A stretch of 8,039 nt of DNA from Actinobacteria bacterium ADurb.Bin346 (GTDB taxonomy: Bacteria; Actinomycetota; Humimicrobiia; Humimicrobiales; Humimicrobiaceae), in the NCBI GenBank assembly GCA_002068775.1, contig MWAX01000088.1, positions 1 to 8,039 on the forward strand, in the 5' to 3' direction. How positions within the stretch are numbered: position 1 is the first letter of the stretch; each line of letters opens with the position of its first letter. The notes under the pieces were generated by a model that saw only the letters and a program-made list of their open reading frames with translations, did no database searches and was not told the origin of the DNA. The position numbers were made by a program, and so were the translations under genes. Shown here in pieces: positions 1-4,749 of this stretch.

Positions 1-203
1 GAAAAAAACACAGGGTCAGTTATAAGCCGGGCTTTATCCGCAGCTATATCCCAGTTAAAATAAATAACATCCTTAAAATCTTTTGCAATTATATCTCTTG
101 CAAAAGTAGTTTTACCGGACTGGCGGGGGCCAGCAAGCATTATTAAAGGTTTGTCAGGGAGCAGATGGTCCCATATTTGTTTGTATATTGTTCTTTGATT
201 CAT
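1..203 (-). CDS. AAA-family ATPase (AAA_14/DUF4143 type), N-terminal part, cut by window edge
   Basis: The gene reads leftward from ATG at 203 and runs off the window, leaving 67 residues. It begins MNQRTIYKQIWDHLLPDKPL and carries a clear Walker A loop, AGPRQSGKTT, at residues 24-33 (K31 binds phosphate). The segment VIYFNWDIAADKARL at about 46-60 is typical of the strand and arginine-containing loop that follow in AAA_14 ATPases, which usually end in a DUF4143 domain (outside the window). The family is widespread, patchily distributed and of unproven function. There is no good Shine-Dalgarno site; the leader just upstream reads TTTAAACTTTTATT. An 18-bp palindrome lies 40 nt upstream and overlaps a TATACT -10-like hexamer, so self-regulation is possible. 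The sequence differs clearly from the ATPase at 526-1848, so the two are not a recent duplication. Family call is fairly sure; the role is unknown. Confidence 0.8.
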   Translation of the reverse strand, partial: MNQRTIYKQIWDHLLPDKPLIMLAGPRQSGKTTFARDIIAKDFKDVIYFNWDIAADKARLITDPVFF

Positions 204-243
204 AATAAAAGTTTAAATCATACTGGGAAAAAGTCAAGTATAT

Positions 244-261
244 TTTCGAGTATACTCGAAA
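244..261. promoter_or_regulatory. Perfect 18-bp palindrome, candidate operator of the minus-strand ATPase
   Basis: TTTCGAGTATACTCGAAA is identical to its reverse complement over all 18 bases. It sits 40 bp upstream of the ATPase start at 203 and contains TATACT, a good -10 hexamer for minus-strand transcription, although no convincing -35 is spaced from it. A dimeric repressor site overlapping the promoter is the simplest reading. Arm length and symmetry are far beyond what is expected by chance at one locus; the function is inferred. Confidence 0.6.
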
Positions 262-289
262 CTTTTTGGCTACAATATGAGTTTGCCGG

Positions 290-396
290 CAAATCTATGA
301 TTTTTCCAGGCGTACTCTTACGGTTAAAAAAAGAGGAAATAAACACGCTGGTTTCAATTACTGCTTCTATTTTTTTCTTGTTTTACCGATTTTCAT
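290..396 (-). pseudogene. Relic of a PIN-domain (VapC-like) toxin gene, N-terminal fragment
   Basis: Reading leftward from ATG at 396, the frame gives MKIGKTRKK and then a stop. One extra base in the A7 run (371-377 on the plus strand) would continue it as IEAVIETSVFISSFFN followed by RKSTPGKIIDL, ending at 290. This matches the N-terminus of PIN-family ribonucleases, whose first strand and metal-binding motif normally read V-[IL]-D-T-[NS]-V-[FL]-[IV]-S, followed by S-x-P-x-K-I-[IL]-[ED]-L. Two defects are visible: the frameshift, and the catalytic Asp replaced by Glu (codon GAA at 355-353). Similarity stops after IIDL, where the palindromic ATPase promoter region begins, so the rest of the toxin (about 100 residues) is gone. 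No antitoxin partner is visible. The match is from memory of the family, over only about 25 residues. Confidence 0.55.
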
Positions 397-454
397 TTTT
401 AAATTCTTAAAATATACCTGTTGCGTCATTTAAAAAAGTATCCGAAAGCATATA

Positions 455-483
455 TTGACAATACTGTTTATATTTTCTAATAT
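455..483 (+). promoter_or_regulatory. Sigma70-type promoter of the ATPase gene at 526
   Basis: A perfect -35 hexamer TTGACA (455-460) is followed after exactly 17 bp by TAATAT (478-483), a 4-of-6 match to TATAAT. The predicted transcription start is near 490, giving a leader of about 35 nt before ATG 526. This is the best-formed promoter in the window. Confidence 0.7.
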
Positions 484-490
484 GTTCGTC

Positions 491-506
491 ATAATATCAA
501 TATTAT
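491..506. promoter_or_regulatory. Inverted repeat at the predicted transcription start, candidate operator
   Basis: ATAATAT-CA-ATATTAT (7-bp arms, 2-bp centre) covers positions +1 to about +17 relative to the promoter at 455-483, a classic place for a repressor site. The all-AT arms make chance occurrence more likely than for the palindrome at 244-261. Confidence 0.4.
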
Positions 507-525
507 AGCGTTTATTTAGAAAATA

Positions 526-1848
526 ATGGACAAAAATCAAATATTAAGAATCTTAGAAGACTGGAATCTCTGGAAAAAAGACCTGGATACAGGCTTTATG
601 CGGTTGCAATACCTTACACAACTGCAAAAGCTCAGGAATTCTAAGCAGGTAATGGTAATTACAGGTGCAAGGAGAAGCGGCAAGTCATATATAATGCGTC
701 AGTTTGCAAAACAGTTAATAAGTGAAGGCATAAATGAAAAGAACATATTATTTATTAATTTTGAAGACTCGCGTTTCTATGGCCTTAATACGGAACTACT
801 GCAGAAGATATACGAAACCTATCTGGAAAGCTTAAATCCCTGTGGCCCTGTATATATTTTTCTGGATGAGATACAGGAAATAGATAAGTGGGAAAAATGG
901 GTCAGGACAATGCATGAATTAAAGAAAGCAGAACTTATGATTTCAGGGTCCAGTGCCCACTTATTAAGCCAGGAATTATCTACGCTTCTTACCGGCAGAC
1001 ATCTTGATCTAACAGTTTTTCCGCTTTCTTTTAAAGAATTTATAGCTTTTAATGGCATTGAATTAAAAGACGATCTTGATATTGTAAATAAAAGAATTGA
1101 GATAAAAAGATTATTGGCTGAATATTTTGAGTATGGAAGTTTTCCTGAAGTTGCACTGACCGGCAATAAAAAACAGATATTGCTTACTTATTTTGATGAT
1201 TTATTGAATAAAGATTTAATTAGAAGATATAAAATAAGGAAAACCGGAAAAATCAAAGAACTTATGATTTATTATCTAAGCAATATATCCACAAGTTGCA
1301 CTTACAATTCACTGGAGAAGCAGATTCTTTTATCAAAAGATACAATTGAGAAATTTTCTGGTTATCTGGAGTCTACTTATTTAATTTTTTCTTTAAACAG
1401 ATTTTCATTTAAATTAAAAGAGCAGGAAAAAAGCCCGAGAAAGATATATGCAATAGATTCAGGTCTTTCAAATCAGATTGGTTTTAAGTTCAGCCCGAAT
1501 ACTGGAAGAACAGCAGAAAATCTGGTTTTTGTTGAATTGCTAAGGCAAAAATCCCTTATTCCGGAAATGGAGTTATTTTATTTTAAAAATGAACGCCAGA
1601 AAGAAGTTGATTTTGTAATAAAAGAACATTTTAAAGTAAAGAGCCTGATACAGGTTTGCTGGAATATTGAAGATTTTAAAACAAAAAAAAGGGAGATAGA
1701 TGGTCTTGTTGCAGGACTGCAAACCTTCAATTTAAAAGAAGGGCTTGTAATAACCGATGATTATGAAAATGAAGAATATTATAAGGAATTTAAAATAAGA
1801 TACATCCCTTTATATAAATGGCTGCTAAAAAATCCAAAAACCTGTTAA
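526..1848 (+). CDS. ATP-binding protein, AAA_14 ATPase domain plus DUF4143 domain
   Basis: The 440-residue protein is complete and of usual length. Residues 1-40 form the N-terminal extension seen in one branch of the family (ending MRLQYLTQLQKLRNSK). The ATPase domain has Walker A TGARRSGKS at 46-54, Walker B VYIFLDEIQ at 109-117 (D114, E115), a sensor-1-like segment MISGSSAHLLS at 138-148 and a candidate arginine finger in LTGRHLDL around R158. The C-terminal DUF4143 domain (about 225-400) contains GRTAENLVFVELLR at 327-340 and KEVDFVI at 359-365, the E...E-x-D pattern of a PD-(D/E)xK-like nuclease fold, followed by LIQVCW. These proteins are cytosolic, single-gene units of unknown physiological role, often laterally transferred. 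The start at 526 follows a good promoter; the Shine-Dalgarno site is weak (AGAAAA). No signal peptide or membrane segment is apparent. Confidence 0.9.
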   Translation: MDKNQILRILEDWNLWKKDLDTGFMRLQYLTQLQKLRNSKQVMVITGARRSGKSYIMRQFAKQLISEGINEKNILFINFEDSRFYGLNTELLQKIYETYLESLNPCGPVYIFLDEIQEIDKWEKWVRTMHELKKAELMISGSSAHLLSQELSTLLTGRHLDLTVFPLSFKEFIAFNGIELKDDLDIVNKRIEIKRLLAEYFEYGSFPEVALTGNKKQILLTYFDDLLNKDLIRRYKIRKTGKIKELMIYYLSNISTSCTYNSLEKQILLSKDTIEKFSGYLESTYLIFSLNRFSFKLKEQEKSPRKIYAIDSGLSNQIGFKFSPNTGRTAENLVFVELLRQKSLIPEMELFYFKNERQKEVDFVIKEHFKVKSLIQVCWNIEDFKTKKREIDGLVAGLQTFNLKEGLVITDDYENEEYYKEFKIRYIPLYKWLLKNPKTC

Positions 1849-1849
1849 G

Positions 1850-1867
1850 TTTCATGGGATTATGAAA
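1850..1867 (+). terminator. Weak hairpin just after the ATPase stop codon
   Basis: TTTCAT (1850-1855) and ATGAAA (1862-1867) form a 6-bp stem with a 6-nt loop two bases after the TAA stop. The stem is AT-rich and the following bases (ATTCTCTGCTGTTTCTCC) are only loosely T-rich, so it is a poor intrinsic terminator at best. Confidence 0.2.
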
Positions 1868-1904
1868 ATTCTCTGCTGTTTCTCCGGAATCAACTTTTTA
1901 ACCC

Positions 1905-1920
1905 TGACAAATAGTTGTCA
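1905..1920. promoter_or_regulatory. Inverted repeat TGACAA-N4-TTGTCA
   Basis: The 6-bp arms TGACAA (1905-1910) and TTGTCA (1915-1920) are exact and separated by ATAG. Two TATAAT hexamers follow at 1932-1937 and 1943-1948, but neither has a well-spaced -35. The repeat could be an operator for a weak promoter reading toward the ARPP-1 gene, or the stem of a weak terminator for the ATPase gene (followed by TAATCCTTTT). Confidence 0.3.
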
Positions 1921-1969
1921 TAATCCTTTTATATAATTATTTTATAATGTTTCTTGCAATCATATTGTG

Positions 1970-2029
1970 GCTGGACAATTAGCTGCAGTGCTGGGACAAT
2001 TAGTCCTTTGATTTAATTGTTCCAGCATT
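1970..2029. repeat. Triple copy of a GCTG(G)GACAATTAG motif, possible IS21-like transposon end scar
   Basis: Two direct copies, GCTGGACAATTAG (1970-1982) and GCTGGGACAATTAG (1990-2003), start 20 bp apart and are followed by an inverted copy, TAATTGTTCCAGC (2014-2026). The second and third copies pair as a stem of up to 16 bp (1987-2002 with 2014-2029, two G-T pairs) around an 11-base loop. Multiple short repeats containing GGACA(A/T)TT near each terminus are a feature of IS21-family elements, so this could be a residual or abutted transposon end; no transposase fragment is readable nearby. Alternatives are a protein-binding array or an RNA hairpin in the ARPP-1 leader. Confidence 0.45.
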
Positions 2030-2094
2030 AAGTTAGAAAACTGTAAATAATATTAAAGCAGGTTTTGAGTTTCAATGGCCTGCATATCATCACG

Positions 2095-2117
2095 TCCGGT
2101 AAAATTACCGGATTTTT
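2095..2117 (+). terminator. Terminator-like hairpin in the leader of the ARPP-1 gene
   Basis: TCCGGTA (2095-2101) pairs with TACCGGA (2106-2112) across a 4-nt loop, and five T residues follow immediately (2113-2117). This is a compact intrinsic-terminator layout. It lies only 19 nt before the ATG at 2137 and just ahead of the Shine-Dalgarno site GGGAGGGA (2123-2130), so it can either insulate the gene from upstream transcription or act as an attenuator. No clear competing antiterminator stem is visible; GCAGG (2058-2062) and CCTGC (2079-2083) form only a small upstream hairpin. Confidence 0.5.
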
Positions 2118-2136
2118 AAATTGGGAGGGATAAAAA

Positions 2137-3093
2137 ATGGAAAAACTGTTAATTGAATTTTTTGAAAATCTTGAGCTGGGACAAATCGGGTCATTCAGGA
2201 ACATGTCGGTGGTGCCATTGTTTTTTAGAAACGGTGATGGACCAAAATATATAACAATGAAAGATGCACTTGAAAATGGCACACTTATAATCTCGGAAAA
2301 AAATGCTTCCGGAACAGTGCCGGAACTTATAGCAGTAAATAAGGGAAGTCTGCCTGTGCTCCTGCTTGATGGCGAAGAAGTCAAAGGTGCAAAGCAGAAC
2401 AGGATGTTAAACACCACTATTTTACTGAAGGAAGATTCAGAAACAGTAATTCCTGTCAGCTGTACCGAGCAGGGAAGATGGAGCTACACAACACAAAATT
2501 TCATGGATTCAGATGTAGTGATAGCCCATAAAATAAGAGCCAATAAGAATATATCAGTGCACCGTTCTCTTGATATGGGAGAAAAGTACATGGCTGATCA
2601 GGGCAAGGTATGGAATGACATCATAGAGTATTCCCATGCTGCAGATGTTGCATCCCCCACGGGCGCCATGAGAGATGTCTTTGAACAGAAATCAGCAGAT
2701 ATAAATGATTATCTTAAAAGTTTTGCTGTAAACCCTGACCAGAAAGGGATATTTGTGTTTATAAAAGGTGAAATAATAGGCTTTGATTTTATATCTCTTG
2801 CCAGCGCTTATGAAAAACTGCATTTAAAGCTTTTAAAAAGTTATGCTATGGATGCAATACTTCAGAAAGAAAGTGATAAAAAACATGAAGCTGATCCAGG
2901 AAAGGCAAAAGATATGTTTGAAGCTCTTAAAACCGGCGCTGAAAAGGTATTTGACTCCATAGGTTATGGCAGGGATCACAAAAACACAGTTATACATATG
3001 GCATGTTTTAGAGTTGAAGAAGCAGGGGGGATAAACTTTGACGAGATTGGAAATATTGCAGGATACAGAAGCAGAAGAAACAACAGGGTCTGA
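2137..3093 (+). CDS. ARPP-1 family domain protein (DUF6569-like)
   Basis: The 318-residue protein is complete, cytosolic-looking, and starts at ATG 2137 after a strong Shine-Dalgarno site (GGGAGGGA, 6-nt spacing). Features recognised from the ARPP-1 family are the block LPVLLLDGEEVKGAKQNR at 72-89, PVSCTEQGRW at 106-115, a DQGKVWNDI segment at 154-162, a helical middle, and a late HMACF strand at 287-291. The name stands for 'ARG and rhodanese-phosphatase-superfamily-associated protein': the family was defined by gene neighbourhoods with ADP-ribosylglycohydrolases and rhodanese/phosphatase proteins. I know of no demonstrated activity. The conserved DGEEVKGAKQNR and C/E/Q/R/W cluster look like a ligand or active site, but that is inference. 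Neither expected partner is in this window, so it stands alone between a DUF4143 ATPase and a DUF6922-like gene. A terminator-like hairpin lies in its leader. Confidence 0.75.
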   Translation: MEKLLIEFFENLELGQIGSFRNMSVVPLFFRNGDGPKYITMKDALENGTLIISEKNASGTVPELIAVNKGSLPVLLLDGEEVKGAKQNRMLNTTILLKEDSETVIPVSCTEQGRWSYTTQNFMDSDVVIAHKIRANKNISVHRSLDMGEKYMADQGKVWNDIIEYSHAADVASPTGAMRDVFEQKSADINDYLKSFAVNPDQKGIFVFIKGEIIGFDFISLASAYEKLHLKLLKSYAMDAILQKESDKKHEADPGKAKDMFEALKTGAEKVFDSIGYGRDHKNTVIHMACFRVEEAGGINFDEIGNIAGYRSRRNNRV

Positions 3094-3113
3094 TAAATAA
3101 AACATACCGGTTA

Positions 3114-3122
3114 TGATATAAT
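3114..3122 (+). promoter_or_regulatory. Extended -10 promoter abutting the start codon of the DUF6922-like gene
   Basis: TGATATAAT is a perfect extended -10 element (TGn followed by TATAAT, 3117-3122). No -35 is evident at 16-18 bp (the site reads TAAATA), as is usual for extended -10 promoters. The expected transcription start, about 7 nt downstream, is 3129-3130, which is the A of ATG 3130. The mRNA would therefore be leaderless unless translation begins at the internal ATG 3172. Confidence 0.6.
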
Positions 3123-3129
3123 TACATTC

Positions 3130-3477
3130 ATGAAAAGTGATAGTATAAGGGCTAAAGCGATTGGTGCCGGGATGGTACCCAAAACTATCCCGGCAGGGCT
3201 GCAGCCAATTTTATGGTCAAAATCCATACATAATATTGATATCAAAAAAGATAAAATCTATATCATACACCAGGTGCTTTCATATGGCAGTATGGATGAT
3301 ATAAGATTGCTTTCAAGACTGTATTCAAGGGATGAGATTATTAGCATATTTAAAAATTATCCAAAAAGAATATATACTCGACCAGTTTTTCTTTATTTAA
3401 GAGATTTTTTACTTAAAATAGGTCCTGTACTGGATGAAAAAGATTATGTTAAAAATATTGCCAGGCCTTCTAAATGA
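3130..3477 (+). CDS. Small DUF6922-like protein, partner of AbiEii-type nucleotidyltransferases
   Basis: The 115-residue protein resembles a family of roughly 90-110 residues that I recall being encoded directly upstream of AbiEii-like nucleotidyltransferase genes. The recognisable core starts at about residue 20, IPAGLQPILWS (20-30), and continues with KIYIIHQVLSYGSMDDIR (42-59) and YSRDEIISIFKNYPKRIYTRPVF (65-87). The TrpSer motif, the tyrosine-glycine after the first helix and the (Y/F)P-x-R-x-Y/F segment are the parts I recognise. No Shine-Dalgarno site precedes ATG 3130; ATG 3172 (M15) is an alternative start that would keep the whole core. The downstream nucleotidyltransferase overlaps its 3' end but is broken, so this gene is probably an orphan antitoxin or regulator. 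The antitoxin role is inferred from gene order only. Confidence 0.65.
   Translation: MKSDSIRAKAIGAGMVPKTIPAGLQPILWSKSIHNIDIKKDKIYIIHQVLSYGSMDDIRLLSRLYSRDEIISIFKNYPKRIYTRPVFLYLRDFLLKIGPVLDEKDYVKNIARPSK
3165..3195 (+). promoter_or_regulatory. Strong hairpin over the internal ATG of the DUF6922-like gene
   Basis: TGCCGGGATGGT (3165-3176) pairs with ACTATCCCGGCA (3184-3195) as a 12-bp stem with one G-U pair and a 7-base loop. It starts about 35 nt into the predicted transcript, and ATG 3172 lies inside the 5' arm. It is the most stable-looking stem I found in the window and is unusually GC-rich for its surroundings. No T-run follows, so it is not an intrinsic terminator. Control of translation from ATG 3172 is the natural hypothesis; a chance product of the coding sequence IGAGMVPKTIPA is the alternative. 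Confidence 0.5.
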
Positions 3478-3645
3478 AGCAGAAAAAAATATTCTTTTAA
3501 AACTCAAATTTTTTTTTAAAAAAAAGGTTTGTTATCCGGCGGCACTGCGCTAATGCTGCAAATACCTGAAAGAAGGTTTTTTGATTATGATCTTTTTTTT
3601 CATTTTAAAAGAAGGTTTTACTTTAAAACAAATATTTGTAACTTT
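3434..3645 (+). pseudogene. Truncated, frameshifted AbiEii-like nucleotidyltransferase toxin gene
   Basis: One frame opens at ATG 3434 (or 3446), inside the end of the DUF6922-like gene, and reads MKKIMLKILPGLLNEAEKNI followed by LLKLKFFFKK. At the T9A8 run (3509-3525) the reading shifts by one base, and the next frame gives LLSGGTALMLQIPERRFFDY then DLFF (3529-3600). GGTAL-x-LQ...R-x-x-DYDLF is the N-terminal nucleotidyltransferase motif of AbiEii/AbiGii toxins (GG followed by a D-x-D metal-binding pair). Adding one base to the run would restore continuity. After DLFF a T8 tract follows and similarity is lost; another frame (ILKEGFTLKQIF) may be a further shifted remnant. About 200 residues of the normal protein are absent because the oxidoreductase gene begins at 3670. 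The gene is dead. In intact loci it would be the toxin of a two-gene unit with the preceding gene. Confidence 0.7.
3628..3639. promoter_or_regulatory. 12-bp palindrome upstream of the oxidoreductase gene
   Basis: ACAAATATTTGT is a perfect palindrome 30 bp before ATG 3670. It could be an operator, but no convincing -35/-10 pair surrounds it and the region is very AT-rich, so chance is a real alternative. Confidence 0.25.
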
Positions 3646-3669
3646 TATTTTTCTATCCAGAAGGGGAAT

Positions 3670-4746
3670 ATGACTAAAAATAAAAAAATCACTTTGGGAA
3701 TTATCGGGTGTGGTACAATCGGCAAGTTCCATGTAAGGAATATAATCCGGAATTTCAGGCAGGTCAGGATAAAATATATTTGTGACACTGATATCATTAA
3801 TGTCAGGAATTGGGCTATAAAAGAGAGATTTGAAGACGGCATTGCTTTTATTACTGATTATGCAGACATACTAAATGACGGCGAAGTAAATGCAGTCATT
3901 ATTTCCACCCAGATAACACAGCACACTGATATCCTTATTAAAGCAGCAGGTGCTTTAAAAAACGTATTTTGTGAAAAACAGATAGGGACAGACCCGAAAC
4001 AAATCAAAACAGCAATCGATCTTGTAGAAAGAAATGGTTTAAAGCTTCAGGTCGGTTTTCACAGAAGATTTGATGTCAATTATATTAAAGCCAAAGAAAT
4101 GATATCAAAAGGCGCAGTGGGCAAAGTACATATAGTAAAAGCGGTCACAAGAATCCCACAGGTTTTGCCAGCCAGATACCTTGTAAAGGGCCTGTTTGCG
4201 GGGCATCTTAATGAGGTCACAAGCCATGATTTTGATGTCATAAGATATATAACAGGAGCTGAGGCAGAGGAAGTCTTTGCTTTTGGAAAGGTGCTGATAG
4301 AGCCTAAGTTTGCTGAAATCGGTGATTATGACACAATAGTTACAAGTATGAAATTTGATAATGACTCCATTGGGACAGTTGACAGCAGCATGCAGGCAAA
4401 ATATGGTTTTGATCAGCGCGTGGAAGTATTTGGCTCAGATGGCTGCATATTTGTCAATAATATGATACCTACGCAAATATTTTATTACAGCAGCGCCGGC
4501 GGCAGGGTTGATAAACTTACCAGTGAAGCCTGGTCAAAAAAACAAAGCTACTCTCTATTTTATATGGACAGGTATCATGATGCATTTGTAAATGAATTTG
4601 ACCAGTTCTTCAAGGCGATTATTGAAGATAAAGAGCCCATTTGCAGAGGTATAGACGGACTGAAGAACATACTCATTTGTGATGCGGCTAAAAAATCCGC
4701 AGATACAAACAAACCGGTAAAAATAGATTACAGCATATGCCAGTGA
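3670..4746 (+). CDS. Gfo/Idh/MocA family oxidoreductase, inositol 2-dehydrogenase-like
   Basis: The true start is ATG 3670, preceded by AAGGGGAAT; the open frame extends back to a TTG at 3529, but that part is toxin-relic sequence. The 358-residue protein has an N-terminal Rossmann fold with GCGTIG at 13-18, Asp39 at the end of strand 2 (NAD rather than NADP preference), and the EK motif at 102-104. The C-terminal substrate domain contains LQVGFHRRFDVNY (126-138), SHDFDVIRYITG (185-196) and FDQRVEVFGSDG (247-258). The last two blocks and VLIEP-x-FAEIGDYDT are close to inositol 2-dehydrogenase (IolG), which oxidises myo-inositol at C2 with NAD+. Two canonical positions differ: EKP is EKQ, and the triad Asp four residues before His186 is Glu182. 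Substrate is therefore uncertain; another cyclitol or sugar is possible. No inositol pathway genes are adjacent. Confidence 0.85.
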   Translation: MTKNKKITLGIIGCGTIGKFHVRNIIRNFRQVRIKYICDTDIINVRNWAIKERFEDGIAFITDYADILNDGEVNAVIISTQITQHTDILIKAAGALKNVFCEKQIGTDPKQIKTAIDLVERNGLKLQVGFHRRFDVNYIKAKEMISKGAVGKVHIVKAVTRIPQVLPARYLVKGLFAGHLNEVTSHDFDVIRYITGAEAEEVFAFGKVLIEPKFAEIGDYDTIVTSMKFDNDSIGTVDSSMQAKYGFDQRVEVFGSDGCIFVNNMIPTQIFYYSSAGGRVDKLTSEAWSKKQSYSLFYMDRYHDAFVNEFDQFFKAIIEDKEPICRGIDGLKNILICDAAKKSADTNKPVKIDYSICQ

Positions 4747-4749
4747 CCC

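Noticed and set aside
165..410. Plus-strand 81-codon open frame
   Set aside because: It overlaps the ATPase start and the PIN relic in antisense, has no Shine-Dalgarno site and shows no family features.
819..1166. Minus-strand open frames inside the ATPase, ARPP-1, cysK, metY and larE genes
   Set aside because: They are antisense shadows of well-supported genes, with no start signals or recognisable motifs.
3197..3206. GGCTGCAGCC palindrome just after the 3165-3195 hairpin
   Set aside because: A 10-bp palindrome with no loop inside coding sequence is expected occasionally by chance and has no positional support.
3509..3525. T9A8 run as a phase-variation switch for the nucleotidyltransferase
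   Set aside because: Slippage could restore the frame locally, but the gene is also truncated by about 200 residues, so switching would not yield a working toxin. A sequencing error in the run is possible but would not repair the truncation either.
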